A stretch of 64,000 bases of DNA from Mycobacterium intracellulare ATCC 13950 (GTDB lineage: Bacteria; Actinomycetota; Actinomycetes; Mycobacteriales; Mycobacteriaceae), in NCBI RefSeq assembly GCF_000277125.1, contig NC_016946.1, positions 4,898,001 to 4,962,000 on the forward strand, written 5' to 3'. Within the stretch, counting starts at the first letter, position 1, and each line of letters starts with the position of its first letter. Shown piece by piece: positions 1-11,327 of this stretch. The notes under the pieces are model-generated. The model saw only the letters and a list, made by a program, of their open reading frames with translations, did not search any database and was not told the DNA's origin. The translations under genes and the position numbers were made by a program.

Positions 1-293
1 TCGTAGTAGTTGTTGATCCACGAGAAGTTGTTGCGCAGCCGGTGCGAACGGACCTGCCGGTTGATCTCGGTGTGCCGGTGGGGCTGGGGATCACGCTGCT
101 GGGCGTCGATGAGGCAGTCCAGCAGATGCGCCTGCCACCAGTAGTGCCAGGTCCCGAACAGCCGGTCTTTGCGCTGCGCCGGCCAGGCCACCACCCCGAG
201 CTGCGTGGCGGGTAGACCCCACAGCCGCTTCAGGTGCCGTTGTGTGACAGCGGCTTCGCAGCTGGCCGCCCGGTTGGCCCATAGCTGATCCAT
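1..293 (-). CDS. GH76-family (alpha-1,6-mannanase-like) protein, N-terminal part
   Basis: The frame runs from an ATG at 293 leftwards off the window edge with no stop, so only about the first 97 residues are present. The aromatic-rich stretches FGTWHYWWQAHLLDC and LRNNFSWINNYYD are of the kind found in the N-terminal half of glycoside hydrolase family 76, an (alpha/alpha)6-barrel family that includes endo-alpha-1,6-mannanases. Mycobacterial relatives (Rv0365c-like, from memory) are about 375 residues long and presumably act on mannan-type polymers of the envelope; no signal peptide is visible. The assignment rests on motif recognition. The substrate is inferred and the catalytic Asp pair lies outside the window. 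Confidence 0.7.
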   Translation of the reverse strand, partial: MDQLWANRAASCEAAVTQRHLKRLWGLPATQLGVVAWPAQRKDRLFGTWHYWWQAHLLDCLIDAQQRDPQPHRHTEINRQVRSHRLRNNFSWINNYY

Positions 294-445
294 ACCTGCC
301 GATCCTGCCCCATGCGTGTGAGCGCGCGGCGTCGAGTGTGAACGCAGGGCTTTCGGTGTGCATGTGCGGCGGCGACACGCCGAGCTGGCCCGCCGTCAGC
401 GCACAATCAACGCCGCCGGTTCACACTCAACGCGCCCGGCGGGTG

Positions 446-1093
446 TCACCAGGCGCGGGACAGGTCGGCGTGCTGCTCCACCCAGGTGTGCATGGCGATC
501 CCCGCGGCGACGCCGGCGTTGATGCTGCGCGTCGAGCCGAACTGGGCGATCGACACCGTCAGGGTCGCGCCGCTGCGGGTGTCGTCGGTAATGCCGGGCC
601 CCTCCTGACCGAACACCAGCAGGCACTCGCGCGGCAGCGCGGTCTCCTCGAGCCGCGCCGCGCCCGGGACGTTGTCGACGGCGACGACGGTCAGGCCGGC
701 GTCCGCCGCGAAGTCGAACAGCTCGGCGGTGCTGTCGTGGTGGCACAGCCGCTGATAGCGGTCGGTCACCATGGCGCCACGGCGATTCCACCGCCGCCGC
801 CCCACGATGTGCACGGTGTGCACGGCGAAGGCGTTGGCGGTGCGCACCACCGAACCGATGTTGGCGTCGTGACCGAAGTTCTCGATCGCCACGTGCAGCG
901 GATGCCGTCGCCGGTCGATGTCGGCGACGATGGCTTCCCGGGTCCAGTACCGGTAGGCGTCGACGACGTTGCGAGTGTCGCCCTCGCGCAACAGGATCGG
1001 GTCATACCGCGGGTCGTCGGGTGGTTCGCCCGGCCACGGCCCGACACCGGCGGGCGGGGTCGCGGACCATTCGGTGGGCCCGGGTCCGCTCAT
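446..1093 (-). CDS. SpoU/TrmH-family RNA 2'-O-methyltransferase
   Basis: A 215-residue protein of the SPOUT (trefoil-knot) class that methylates the ribose 2'-OH of tRNA or rRNA using S-adenosylmethionine. Family signatures are visible: IENFGHDANIGSVVRTANAF (motif 1, with the N..N...R core), FGQEGPGI (motif 2) and SIAQFGSTRSINAGVAAGIA (motif 3, the SAM-binding knot). The ATG at 1093 was chosen because it gives an ATGA overlap with the stop of the upstream lipoprotein gene, suggesting translational coupling. It corresponds to Rv0380c in the M. tuberculosis order Rv0380c-Rv0384c. The exact RNA target cannot be deduced. Confidence 0.9.
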   Translation of the reverse strand: MSGPGPTEWSATPPAGVGPWPGEPPDDPRYDPILLREGDTRNVVDAYRYWTREAIVADIDRRRHPLHVAIENFGHDANIGSVVRTANAFAVHTVHIVGRRRWNRRGAMVTDRYQRLCHHDSTAELFDFAADAGLTVVAVDNVPGAARLEETALPRECLLVFGQEGPGITDDTRSGATLTVSIAQFGSTRSINAGVAAGIAMHTWVEQHADLSRAW

Positions 1094-1992
1094 CGCTGGG
1101 TCCACACCCCGGCGTGCGTGCCGTCGATGGCCAGGGTCGCGTAGAGCAGCGCGTCGTTGATCTCTCCTTGGGTGCATAGCGAGGCGTTGACGTGCACCGC
1201 GTCCAGCGACGCGTCGGGCAGGATCAGCACCGACGAGCCGTAGGTCGCGCAGGCGGGGTTGAGTCCCGGGGCGGGCAGCGTCGGCGAGGCCAGCAACATC
1301 ATCGGGCCGCCGCGCTTGGCGGACTCGTCGCGGTAGCGGGCCGCGATGGCGGTGGCCTCCAACCCGAGCAGCATGTAGCCGTTGCCGGTGAACGCCCCCG
1401 GATCACCCAGCTGCACCTTGGTCACCGGTTTGCCGTCGGCCCGCCACGCCGTCAGGCTGGCGGTCTTGACCGCCAGCCCGCCGCTGTCGTTGGGGTTGGT
1501 CGGCAGGAGGCCGACCGGGAAGGCGACCGGATAGGCCGACGAGCTGTTCGGGATGCGGTCGCGCGGCGAGTAGCCGTAGATGCCGCGGACCTGACTCCGA
1601 TCCTTCAGCGGCCCAAGGCAAACCGTGCCGGTGAGCCGGTCGGGCGGCGCGGACAGCGGCGCGCGAATGTCGTGCACGCCGGTCTTCGCGTTCTCGCAGC
1701 TGCCCAGGCCGTCGGCCTCCATGGGGTGGGCCAGCGCGCCGTACAGGCCGAAGCGGATGTCCTCGGGTTTGGCGTGCGGGTCCTTGGTCGAGGCGGGACT
1801 CGCGTCGACGTCCACCAGCACATAGTCGCCATCCCAGCGCAGGTTCGACACGGACATGTTCCAGCCCAGCAGCGCCAGCGATTCGCCGAGCCGCGCGCCC
1901 TGGGCCCCGTAGGGCGCGGCGGCGGGGTTGGTCGATGAGCAGCCGGCCAGGCAGAGCGCCAGGCACGCGGCGATCGCAAGGATGGTCCGCAT
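1090..1992 (-). CDS. Conserved mycobacterial lipoprotein (Rv0381c-like)
   Basis: A 300-residue exported protein. It begins with a hydrophobic signal of about 16 residues ending in the lipobox LAGC, so it should be diacylated at that Cys and anchored outside the plasma membrane. No enzymatic motif was recognised in the mature part. It sits between pyrE and the SpoU methyltransferase as Rv0381c does in M. tuberculosis, and its stop overlaps the next gene's ATG by four bases. A 226-base gap separates it from pyrE, so it may have its own promoter. Function is unknown; identification rests on gene position and signal sequence. Confidence 0.8.
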   Translation of the reverse strand: MRTILAIAACLALCLAGCSSTNPAAAPYGAQGARLGESLALLGWNMSVSNLRWDGDYVLVDVDASPASTKDPHAKPEDIRFGLYGALAHPMEADGLGSCENAKTGVHDIRAPLSAPPDRLTGTVCLGPLKDRSQVRGIYGYSPRDRIPNSSSAYPVAFPVGLLPTNPNDSGGLAVKTASLTAWRADGKPVTKVQLGDPGAFTGNGYMLLGLEATAIAARYRDESAKRGGPMMLLASPTLPAPGLNPACATYGSSVLILPDASLDAVHVNASLCTQGEINDALLYATLAIDGTHAGVWTQR

Positions 1993-2218
1993 TGAATTAG
2001 CGCCCCGGGGTCGGACCAGAACGCATCGGCCACGCGGGCCACATGCGGCACAGCAGTCCCCGCCGGAAGGGAGTGGCGAATTGCCCACCTCCGAGCGACA
2101 AGTCGGGCGCCTGCGCGCCTCGACGCCGTTGTCGCTGGGAGGCGGGCACCACGCACATCGCCCCGGCCAGGGACCGCTGCGGCGGGTGGGGCAATCGGTG
2201 CATCGAAAAAGCCGGCAC

Positions 2219-2767
2219 CTAGCCCAGCCCCAGCTCGGCCAGTCCCAGCACGCTGCGGTACGGCAGCCCCTCGGCCTCGATGGCCTCGGCGGCGCCGGTG
2301 GCGCGGTCCACCACGGTGGCCACCCCCAGCACCTCGCCGCCCGCGTCCTGCACGGCGCGCACCGCGGTGAGCGCCGAGTTGCCGGTGGTGCTGGTGTCCT
2401 CGACCACCAGCACCCGCTGCCCGGAGACCTCGGAGCCTTCGATAAGTCGTTGCAGCCCATGGGCTTTGGCGGACTTGCGCACAACGAAAGCGTCGATGGG
2501 CCGGCCCGGCGCGTGCATGATGGCGGTGGCCACCGGGTCGGCGCCCAGGGTCAGCCCGCCCACCACCGCGTAGTCCCAGTCGCTGGTCAGCTCGCGCATC
2601 AGCTTGCCGATCAGCGCCGACGCACGATGGTGCAGGGTCGCCCGGCGCAGGTCGACGTAGTAGTCGGCCTCCTTGCCGGACGACAGCGTGACCCGGCCGT
2701 GCACCACCGCCAGGCGGCGCACCAGTTCGGCCAGCTCCTCGCGCTCAGGTTCGGCCACGGCCACCAC
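2219..2767 (-). CDS. pyrE: Orotate phosphoribosyltransferase
   Basis: A 182-residue cytosolic enzyme of pyrimidine biosynthesis that joins orotate to PRPP to give orotidine 5'-phosphate. The PRPP-binding motif VLVVEDTSTTGNSA is intact, and the N-terminal VTLSSGKEADYYVDLR and the flexible-loop VVRKSAKAHGLQ are typical of PyrE. Length matches the mycobacterial enzyme (Rv0382c). Several GTG codons (2767, 2764, 2758) could start translation. The longest gives a 23-base overlap with the upstream SDR gene, so the two are probably cotranscribed. Confidence 0.95.
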   Translation of the reverse strand: MVAVAEPEREELAELVRRLAVVHGRVTLSSGKEADYYVDLRRATLHHRASALIGKLMRELTSDWDYAVVGGLTLGADPVATAIMHAPGRPIDAFVVRKSAKAHGLQRLIEGSEVSGQRVLVVEDTSTTGNSALTAVRAVQDAGGEVLGVATVVDRATGAAEAIEAEGLPYRSVLGLAELGLG

Positions 2768-3518
2768 CGACTCGTTTGGTGACCGCCCGCATCAGGGTCC
2801 GCGGGATCATCCGCTCGGCGGCGATGATCGCCTTGTACTGCAGACCCGGGATGCTGATCACCTTGCCGCGGGCGATGTCGGCGAGGCTCTGGCTGACCAC
2901 ATCGTCGACCTCGAGCCACATGAACGACGGCGACTTGGACATGTCGATGCCGGCGCGGGCGTGAAATTCGGTGCGCACGTAGCCCGGACACACGGCGTGC
3001 ACCGAAACCCCGGTGCCCTGCAGCCCGACGGACAACCCCTCGCTGAACGAGATCACCCACGCCTTGGACGCCGAATACGTCGAGCCCCGCCCGGGCACCA
3101 GCCCGGCGACGCTGGCGATGTTGATGACCGTGCCGGCGCCCGCGTCGAGCATGCCCGGCAGCGCCGCCCGGGTCAGGTGCATGACCGCGGTGACGTTGAC
3201 GTCGAGCTGGGATTGCAGCACGGCGGGGTCGGTGGACCAGAAGTCGCCGGACGTCGCGAAGCCGGCGTTGTTCACCAGGACGCGCACTCCGGCGGCGAGG
3301 CGATCGGACACCCGTTGCCGGTCGGCCGCATCGCCCAAGTCGGCGGGGAGAACCTCGACGTCGCCTGCGGTGCTCTTCAATTCGTCCGCCAGCCGGTTCA
3401 ACCGATCGGCGTCGCGGGCGACCAGCACCAGGTCGTAGCCGTCGCGGGCGAAGCGTCGCGCGTACCCGGCGCCGATCCCGGAGGTGGGCCCGGTGATCAG
3501 GGCAACGGGGCGGGGCAT
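2745..3518 (-). CDS. Short-chain dehydrogenase/reductase
   Basis: A 257-residue classical SDR. It has the Rossmann cofactor motif TGPTSGIG near residue 8, the NNAG structural motif, a catalytic Ser in IASVAG and the YSASK Tyr/Lys pair. An Arg in ARDADR after the second strand suggests NADP(H) preference. The substrate cannot be told. An ATG nine bases upstream (3527) is possible, but 3518 has better spacing from an AGG. This gene is not between pyrE and Rv0383c in M. tuberculosis as I recall it, so it looks like a lineage-specific insertion into the operon. It overlaps pyrE. Confidence 0.88.
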   Translation of the reverse strand: MPRPVALITGPTSGIGAGYARRFARDGYDLVLVARDADRLNRLADELKSTAGDVEVLPADLGDAADRQRVSDRLAAGVRVLVNNAGFATSGDFWSTDPAVLQSQLDVNVTAVMHLTRAALPGMLDAGAGTVINIASVAGLVPGRGSTYSASKAWVISFSEGLSVGLQGTGVSVHAVCPGYVRTEFHARAGIDMSKSPSFMWLEVDDVVSQSLADIARGKVISIPGLQYKAIIAAERMIPRTLMRAVTKRVGGGRGRT

Positions 3519-3568
3519 GAGCGCCATCCTAGTGACGGCGGCCCCACCGGCCTCGCGGCTACCCGCCG

Positions 3569-4447
3569 TCAGCGCTGATAGTTGGTGGCCTGGTGGCCGT
3601 TGCGCCCGGTCGGGGGCGGGCGGCGCAGCGTATCGGGGCGCGGCTCCGGTCGCGGCTGGTCGCGGCGCACCGGCTCGGCCGCGCGGCGGCCCGGCGCGGC
3701 GTCGGGCCCGAGCAGGCCGGCCACATCCTGCTGCGCGCGCCGGGGCGGCAACTCGGCGCGGCCCGCCGGCGCCAACGGGCGGCTCGGCGACGCGTTGCGC
3801 GGTCCCGCCGGTGCCCCGGACTCCTGCGGGGTCTCCTCCGGCAGCGGCGGCAGCACTCGCAACAGGTCGTTGAACTGCCGCACGGTGCGCAGACCCTCGT
3901 CCCACTCGGTGCGGGTGCTGGTGATCGGCATGGCGACCAGCGTCCAGTTCTGCTCGTTCCACATGATCTCGGCGGAATCCGGCGCGGTGTGGGCGAAGGT
4001 GACCATGCGGCGGTCGCAGGCCCGGCGGGCGGCGTCCAAGTTGGTGGAGTACACCATCCGCGGCCCGATCGCGCCCAGCAGCCAAATGTCGCTCTCCCGT
4101 GGCTCTTTGAGCCCCTTGAGCCGCAGGTCCACCACGACGTTGGTGCCAACCTTGCGGTGCAGCGCGATCACCGTGGCGACCTCTTCGAGGTCGAAGATGT
4201 AGACCGCCTCGCCTCGGATCTGGCCCAGCACCACGTTCTGCGCGGTCACGTCACCCACCGTCGACATCACGCCGCGCTTCCAGCGCTTGAGGATGTCGGC
4301 CGATTCCCGCTCGTAGTCGAATCCGTGCGACCGCGCCCACGACTTACGGCGCCTGCTGCGTCCGCGCCGACGGTCGACATCGACGTACAGCAGCACCCCC
4401 GCGCCGACAAAGCACAGCGCGGAGAGCGTGAACCAGAGGGGGACCAT
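3569..4447 (-). CDS. ttfA: TMM transport factor TtfA (Rv0383c-like)
   Basis: A 292-residue membrane protein with one N-terminal transmembrane helix (about residues 3-22), a basic cytosolic patch (RRRGRSRRRK), a soluble core to about residue 205 and a low-complexity Pro/Arg/Ala-rich tail. Start, length and position between pyrE and clpB match Rv0383c. That family was described as TtfA, an accessory protein that associates with MmpL3 and is needed for trehalose monomycolate export to the mycomembrane. The family assignment is from recognition of the N-terminus and synteny; the TMM role is established knowledge of the family. The disordered tail is probably not conserved. Confidence 0.8.
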   Translation of the reverse strand: MVPLWFTLSALCFVGAGVLLYVDVDRRRGRSRRRKSWARSHGFDYERESADILKRWKRGVMSTVGDVTAQNVVLGQIRGEAVYIFDLEEVATVIALHRKVGTNVVVDLRLKGLKEPRESDIWLLGAIGPRMVYSTNLDAARRACDRRMVTFAHTAPDSAEIMWNEQNWTLVAMPITSTRTEWDEGLRTVRQFNDLLRVLPPLPEETPQESGAPAGPRNASPSRPLAPAGRAELPPRRAQQDVAGLLGPDAAPGRRAAEPVRRDQPRPEPRPDTLRRPPPTGRNGHQATNYQR

Positions 4448-4536
4448 CCAAAACAGCGTATCTGCTATTGGCCCGGAACACAGAAGGCGACCAGGTCACA
4501 ACCCAATCACAGGATGCAGTGCGGCCCGGGCTGGCG

Positions 4537-5820
4537 TCAGCGCCGGCGGGCGAAGTACTTCTTGGAGTCCTCGGCCGCGGCCCGCAGTTCGGGTTCTGCC
4601 TGGAACTTCGGCTCGAATTTCGCCCACGCCGCCTCCCGCTTGGCCGGGAAGTACTCCGTCGGCCAGTACGGATGCTGCTGCGGGCTGTAGTCGCGCAGCA
4701 GGCGCCGGGCGACGGTGGCCTTGTGGACCTCGTCGGCGCCGTCGGCCAGCCCCATCGTCGGCGCGCTCGCATACATCGCCTGCAGCGGCGTCAGGTCGGT
4801 GGTGCCGAGCGACCCGAGGATGTGCAGGGCGTTGTACGACACGTCGCGCAGCACCTTGGCCATCGTGAACTTGACCGTCGCGATGTCGGTGCGGGCCTCC
4901 TTGGTGCTGGAATTGTCGATCTTCCACGCCGTTTCGAGCACCAGCAGCCGCAGCATGCGGATCGCGGCGTAGGAGTCGGCGATCTTCTCCTGCACCATCT
5001 GATGCTCCGCGATGACCTTGCCGTGCGACTCCCGCGACAGCGCCCGCTCGCACATCATGTCGAACGCGAGCCGGCACTGGGCGATGGTGCGCATCGCGTG
5101 GTGGATGCGGCCGCCGCCGAGCCGACGCTGGGCCAGCGTCTTGGCGCCGTCCTCGGGGCCGAGCAGGTGGTCGAGCGGAACCCGGACGTCGTTGTAGATG
5201 ATGTGGTTGTGGTTGCGCGGCTCCGGCTGGATCTCGACGCCCGGGGTGCGGCGCGGCACGACGAACATGCCGTTGGTGCACATCACGAAGAGGATGTCGG
5301 CCACCCGTCCCGCCGAGGTGAACCACTTCTCGCCGTTGATGACCCACTCGTCGCCGTCGCGCACGGCGTGGGTCTTGAACAGGCTGGGGTCGGATCCGCC
5401 CTGTGGCTCGGTCATCGAATACGCCGAGAACATGTCCTGGTTGAGCAGCGGCTCAAGCCACCGCTTCTTCTGCTCCTCGGTGCCGAACGCGGCGAGCATC
5501 TCCATGTTGCCGGTGTCGGGTGCGGCGGCGCCGAACATCTGCGGGGCCTGCGAGTAGCGGCCGATGACCTCGTTCAGTAGCGCCAGCTTGAGCTGACCGA
5601 AACCGGGGCCACCCAACTCCTCGTCGAGGAAGATCGCCCACAGCCCCTGGTCCTTGATCTGCTGCTGCAGACCGCGCACGTAGGCCTTCACCCGGGGATC
5701 GGGCGAGCGCACCGCGTAGGGGAACACGAAGTCCAGCGGCTCGATCTCCTCGCGGCAAAAATCCTCGACCCAGTCGAGCTTCGCCTGGAAATCCGGCTCG
5801 GTGCTGAAGTCCCACGCCAT
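4537..5820 (-). CDS. Acyl-CoA dehydrogenase (FadE type)
   Basis: A 427-residue flavoenzyme of the acyl-CoA dehydrogenase superfamily, predicted to introduce the alpha-beta double bond into an acyl-CoA and pass electrons to ETF. The FAD/substrate segment AYSMTEPQGGSDPS, the KWFTSAG strand and the C-terminal GLADGADEVHK typical of the ACAD10/11-like branch are present. The cognate electron acceptor etfD lies about 19 kb away in this window. It is inserted between ttfA and clpB, which are adjacent in M. tuberculosis. Chain-length specificity cannot be read from the sequence. Confidence 0.9.
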   Translation of the reverse strand: MAWDFSTEPDFQAKLDWVEDFCREEIEPLDFVFPYAVRSPDPRVKAYVRGLQQQIKDQGLWAIFLDEELGGPGFGQLKLALLNEVIGRYSQAPQMFGAAAPDTGNMEMLAAFGTEEQKKRWLEPLLNQDMFSAYSMTEPQGGSDPSLFKTHAVRDGDEWVINGEKWFTSAGRVADILFVMCTNGMFVVPRRTPGVEIQPEPRNHNHIIYNDVRVPLDHLLGPEDGAKTLAQRRLGGGRIHHAMRTIAQCRLAFDMMCERALSRESHGKVIAEHQMVQEKIADSYAAIRMLRLLVLETAWKIDNSSTKEARTDIATVKFTMAKVLRDVSYNALHILGSLGTTDLTPLQAMYASAPTMGLADGADEVHKATVARRLLRDYSPQQHPYWPTEYFPAKREAAWAKFEPKFQAEPELRAAAEDSKKYFARRR

Positions 5821-5879
5821 GTTGGCCTCCGATCTGCCGTCGGTGGGACGCTACCAATGCGCGTCCAAACGCCGAACGC

Positions 5880-5922
5880 CGACTTGTTGGGCGGTTTCCG
5901 GGGAAAGAACCACAACAAGTCG
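5880..5922 (-). terminator. Perfect 10-bp inverted repeat downstream of clpB
   Basis: CGACTTGTTG at 5880-5889 is exactly inverted at 5913-5922, and the 23-base spacer can itself pair partly (GGTTTCC against GGAAA..ACC). It lies 16 bases after the clpB stop and about 60 bases before the acyl-CoA dehydrogenase start. It could be a hairpin terminator without a U-tract, as is common in mycobacteria. Alternatively it is an operator for a TetR-type regulator of the dehydrogenase operon. The sequence does not decide. Confidence 0.45.
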
Positions 5923-5937
5923 ACGTTCGAACGCGGC

Positions 5938-8484
<2,547 letters not shown>

Positions 8485-8550
8485 GACGCCTCCATTCGGG
8501 TCGAAAGGGAGCTGGCAAAAATGCTTGTCTGCTTGTTCAACGTCGTCAAT

Positions 8551-8571
8551 GTTGAGTCTGTTCCACTCAAC
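8551..8571. promoter_or_regulatory. HAIR element (HspR operator) of clpB
   Basis: A perfect inverted repeat GTTGAGT-N7-ACTCAAC, matching the HspR-associated inverted repeat consensus CTTGAGT-N7-ACTCAAG with one symmetrical difference in each arm. It is 67 bases before the clpB GTG. The divergent DUF3060 gene starts 47 bases to the right, so HspR bound here may affect both promoters. Confidence 0.85.
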
Positions 8572-8617
8572 TCTACCGAGTTTTGGGCACTACGCCGTAC
8601 GGGGTACCCCCGTAGCG

Positions 8618-9052
8618 ATGACGCAGACGATGCAACACCCCGACCAGGCCGCCGACCCCACCCGAACCCCGCGCCGGGGCAGGGGCTTATGGCTGGCCGC
8701 CCTCGCCGGAGTGGCGCTCGCGGGCCTTGTCTCGGTCGGCCTGCATACCGACCTCGCCCACGGCAGCCAGTCCAGTGAGGTGCCCGACGCCGGGACGCTG
8801 CAGGTGAGCGGCGCCGGTACGACGAAGACGCTGCCCTGCCACGCCGGCTACCTGTCGGTGAGCGGAAAGAACAACACGATCACCCTCACCGGCCACTGCA
8901 CCAGCGTCACCGTCTCCGGCAACGACAATCGCGTCGCGGTCGACAGCACGGACGCGCTGAGCGCATCCGGAGCCGGCAACGTCGTTGTCTACCACTGGGG
9001 TTCACCCAAGATCGTCAGCGCCGGGACAGCCAACGTCGTCCGGCAGGGCTGA
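8618..9052 (+). CDS. Exported DUF3060-like protein
   Basis: A 144-residue protein with a twin-arginine-looking basic N-terminus (RRGRG), one hydrophobic helix (about residues 24-42) and a secreted C-terminal part. That part is a short beta-repeat with alternating SGKNN, SGNDN and SASGAGN turns and two Cys residues, as in the DUF3060 family of mycobacterial exported proteins. Function is unknown. It is divergent from clpB and shares the intergenic region that holds the HAIR box. The start at 8618 gives the signal peptide; an earlier start would read through the clpB 5' region. Confidence 0.75.
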   Translation: MTQTMQHPDQAADPTRTPRRGRGLWLAALAGVALAGLVSVGLHTDLAHGSQSSEVPDAGTLQVSGAGTTKTLPCHAGYLSVSGKNNTITLTGHCTSVTVSGNDNRVAVDSTDALSASGAGNVVVYHWGSPKIVSAGTANVVRQG

Positions 9053-9084
9053 ATCCACGGAATCCGAGCCTAGAATCGGGGCCC

Positions 9085-10275
9085 GTGAGCCTCGAGGACG
9101 TCCAAGCGCTGGCCGTGCTGCGCGACGCCTTCGAACCGGACGGCGCGGGCCGCTCGGGCTCCCAGGGTGATTCCGGCGAGCTGGTGCACCGCTTCTACAC
9201 CCATTGGTTCGCCCTCGACGCCTCGGTGCGCGATCTCTTCCCACCCGAAATGAGCGCCCAGCGCGCCGCTTTCGGCCACGCGATGCACTGGGTGTACGGC
9301 GAACTGGTCGCGCGGCGCGCGCGGGAGCCGGTGGCGTTTTTAGCCCAGCTCGGGCGGGACCACCGCAAATACGGTGTGCTGCCGCACCATTACGACACCC
9401 TGGGCCGCGCATTGCTGGCGACGCTCCGCTCGCATCTGGGTGCGGCCTGGACCGGCGCGGTCGACGACGCGGCCAGGCAGTCGCTGAACCTGATCACCGG
9501 GGTGATGAGCGGCGCCGCGGACGCCGAGGAGGGACCCGCCTGGTGGGACGGCACCGTCATCGAACACCTGCGGGTGTCGCGGGACCTGGCGGTCGTTCGG
9601 CTTCAGCTCGACCAGCCGATGCACTACCACCCTGGGCAATACGTCAACGCCCATGTGCCGCAATGCCCGCGCCGCTGGCGATATCTGAGCCCCGCCATTC
9701 CCGCCGATCCCGGCGGCGGGATCGAGTTCCACGTGCGCCTGGTGCCCGGCGGCCTGGTCAGCACCGCGATCGTCAACGAAACCCGCATCGGCGACCGGTG
9801 GCGGCTGTCCAGCCCACACGGCGGCCTGGGCGTCGACCGAGACGGCGGCGACGTGCTGATGGTCGCCGGCAGCACGGGCCTGGCGCCGCTGCGGGCGCTC
9901 ATCATGGACCTGTCCCGCTACGCGGTCAACCCGCGGATACATCTGTTCTTCGGCGCGCGCTACCGCTGCGAACTCTACGACCTGCCCACCCTGTGGCAGG
10001 TCGCGTCGCACAACCCGTGGCTGTCGGTGTCGCCGGTCTCGGAGTACAGCGCCGACCCGGCGTGGGCCGCCGACTATCCCGACGTCACGCCGCCGCGGGG
10101 CCTGCACGTGCACCAGATCGGCCGGCTGCCCGACGTGGTGACCAAGTACGGCGGCTGGGGCGACCGTCAGATCCTGATCTGCGGCGGGCCGGCGATGGTC
10201 AGCGCCACCAAGTCCGCGCTGCTCGCCAAAGGCGCTCCGCCCGAACGCATTCAGCACGATCCGCTCTGGAGGTAG
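9085..10275 (+). CDS. Type II flavohaemoglobin (Rv0385-like)
   Basis: A 396-residue two-domain protein. An N-terminal globin fold (about residues 1-155) is followed by a ferredoxin-NADP reductase module: an FAD-binding beta-barrel (about 165-260, HPGQYVNAHVP and RWRYLSPA) and an NAD-binding domain (LMVAGSTGLAPLRALI and ILICGGPAMV). It corresponds to M. tuberculosis Rv0385. Type II mycobacterial flavohaemoglobins differ from NO-detoxifying Hmp and were reported to oxidise D-lactate. The GTG at 9085 is the start; the epimerase gene follows after only two bases. Confidence 0.88.
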   Translation: MSLEDVQALAVLRDAFEPDGAGRSGSQGDSGELVHRFYTHWFALDASVRDLFPPEMSAQRAAFGHAMHWVYGELVARRAREPVAFLAQLGRDHRKYGVLPHHYDTLGRALLATLRSHLGAAWTGAVDDAARQSLNLITGVMSGAADAEEGPAWWDGTVIEHLRVSRDLAVVRLQLDQPMHYHPGQYVNAHVPQCPRRWRYLSPAIPADPGGGIEFHVRLVPGGLVSTAIVNETRIGDRWRLSSPHGGLGVDRDGGDVLMVAGSTGLAPLRALIMDLSRYAVNPRIHLFFGARYRCELYDLPTLWQVASHNPWLSVSPVSEYSADPAWAADYPDVTPPRGLHVHQIGRLPDVVTKYGGWGDRQILICGGPAMVSATKSALLAKGAPPERIQHDPLWR

Positions 10276-10277
10276 CC

Positions 10278-11189
10278 ATGCACGTCGTCACCCTGCGCGA
10301 TCCTTCGTCGCCACTGGTTGCCCAGTTCGTTCCGGACGCGGGGATGATCGGCACGTCGCTGCGCGACGCCGGCGCGGAGTTGCTCGGCCAACGTCGCGGT
10401 CTGGACGCCTATGTCAGCGACGGCAAGACGATGGGCATCCCGATCCTGTATCCGTGGGCAAACCGGTTGGGCGCGAACACCTATACCGCGCAGGGCGCGA
10501 CGGTGGACCTGACGCCGGGTGAGAACGGGGTGCGCGCCGACCCCAACGGGTTGCCGATCCACGGCGTCCTGGCCGCCTATCCCGGTTGGCGGGTGACGGA
10601 CGAGTCCCCGAACGAGCTGACCGCTCTGGTGGATTTCGGTGCCGATCCACGACTGCTGGCCAGCTTCCCGTACCCGCATTTGCTGACAGTGACCGCGCGA
10701 CTGGCCGATCGCACCCTGACGGTGCGGAGCACCGTCGCCGCCACCGGCGACTCGGCGGTGCCGCTGTGCTTCGGGTTTCATCCCTACCTGCAAGTGCCGG
10801 GCGTGGCCCGCGGTGACTGGGTCGTCGAGACGCCGGCGCTGCGGCACCTCGGTCTCGACGACAAGGGGCTGCCCACCGGCGAGTCCGAGCCGCAGCCGGC
10901 AGGCGGAGAGGCGTTGCGCGACAAGGCCTTTGACGATGCCTACGACGACGTCACCGAGGGCGCGGTGTTCGCGGTGTCCGGGGGCGGACGACGCATCGAG
11001 GTGCATTTCGAGCGGGGCTATCCGGCGGCGCAGATCTTCGCGCCGCCGGTCGACGATCCGTCCAAGGCCATCATCTGTTTCGAGCCGATGGCCGCACCGA
11101 CCGACGCGCTGCGCCGCGGCGGCTATCGCTGCGCTGCGCCGGGTGAGCCGGTGGTGACGCAGTTTTCGATCCGGGTGCGATCACAGTGA
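10278..11189 (+). CDS. Aldose 1-epimerase (GalM-like) family protein
   Basis: A 303-residue beta-sandwich protein of the aldose-1-epimerase/mutarotase superfamily, acting on the anomeric carbon of free or phosphorylated hexoses. Visible family marks are the N-terminal GIPILYPWANR, the GLPIHG segment with the likely active-site His, CFGFHPYL with the second His, and the C-terminal FEPMAAPTDAL with the probable catalytic Glu. It starts two bases after the flavohaemoglobin stop, so the two are cotranscribed, although no shared pathway is evident. The exact sugar is unknown. Confidence 0.88.
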   Translation: MHVVTLRDPSSPLVAQFVPDAGMIGTSLRDAGAELLGQRRGLDAYVSDGKTMGIPILYPWANRLGANTYTAQGATVDLTPGENGVRADPNGLPIHGVLAAYPGWRVTDESPNELTALVDFGADPRLLASFPYPHLLTVTARLADRTLTVRSTVAATGDSAVPLCFGFHPYLQVPGVARGDWVVETPALRHLGLDDKGLPTGESEPQPAGGEALRDKAFDDAYDDVTEGAVFAVSGGGRRIEVHFERGYPAAQIFAPPVDDPSKAIICFEPMAAPTDALRRGGYRCAAPGEPVVTQFSIRVRSQ

Positions 11190-11234
11190 CCACCTGGGTC
11201 ACTGCAGTCGCTGTCTGCTGATCACCAGGAGCAT

Positions 11235-11270
11235 GCGAAAAGCGCTAGCACATGCGCTAGCGCTTTTGCG
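11235..11270. terminator. Bidirectional hairpin terminator
   Basis: AAAAGCGCTAGC (11238-11249) pairs with GCTAGCGCTTTT (11256-11267) around a 6-base loop, giving a 12-bp stem bounded by A and T runs. It lies between the convergent ends of the epimerase gene (11189) and hspR (11328), so it can end transcription from both sides. Confidence 0.85.
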
Positions 11271-11327
11271 AATGTTGTGTGCTCCGGAGACAGGAACCCT
11301 TGGGGCGCAAGACAAACTTCCCGACGA

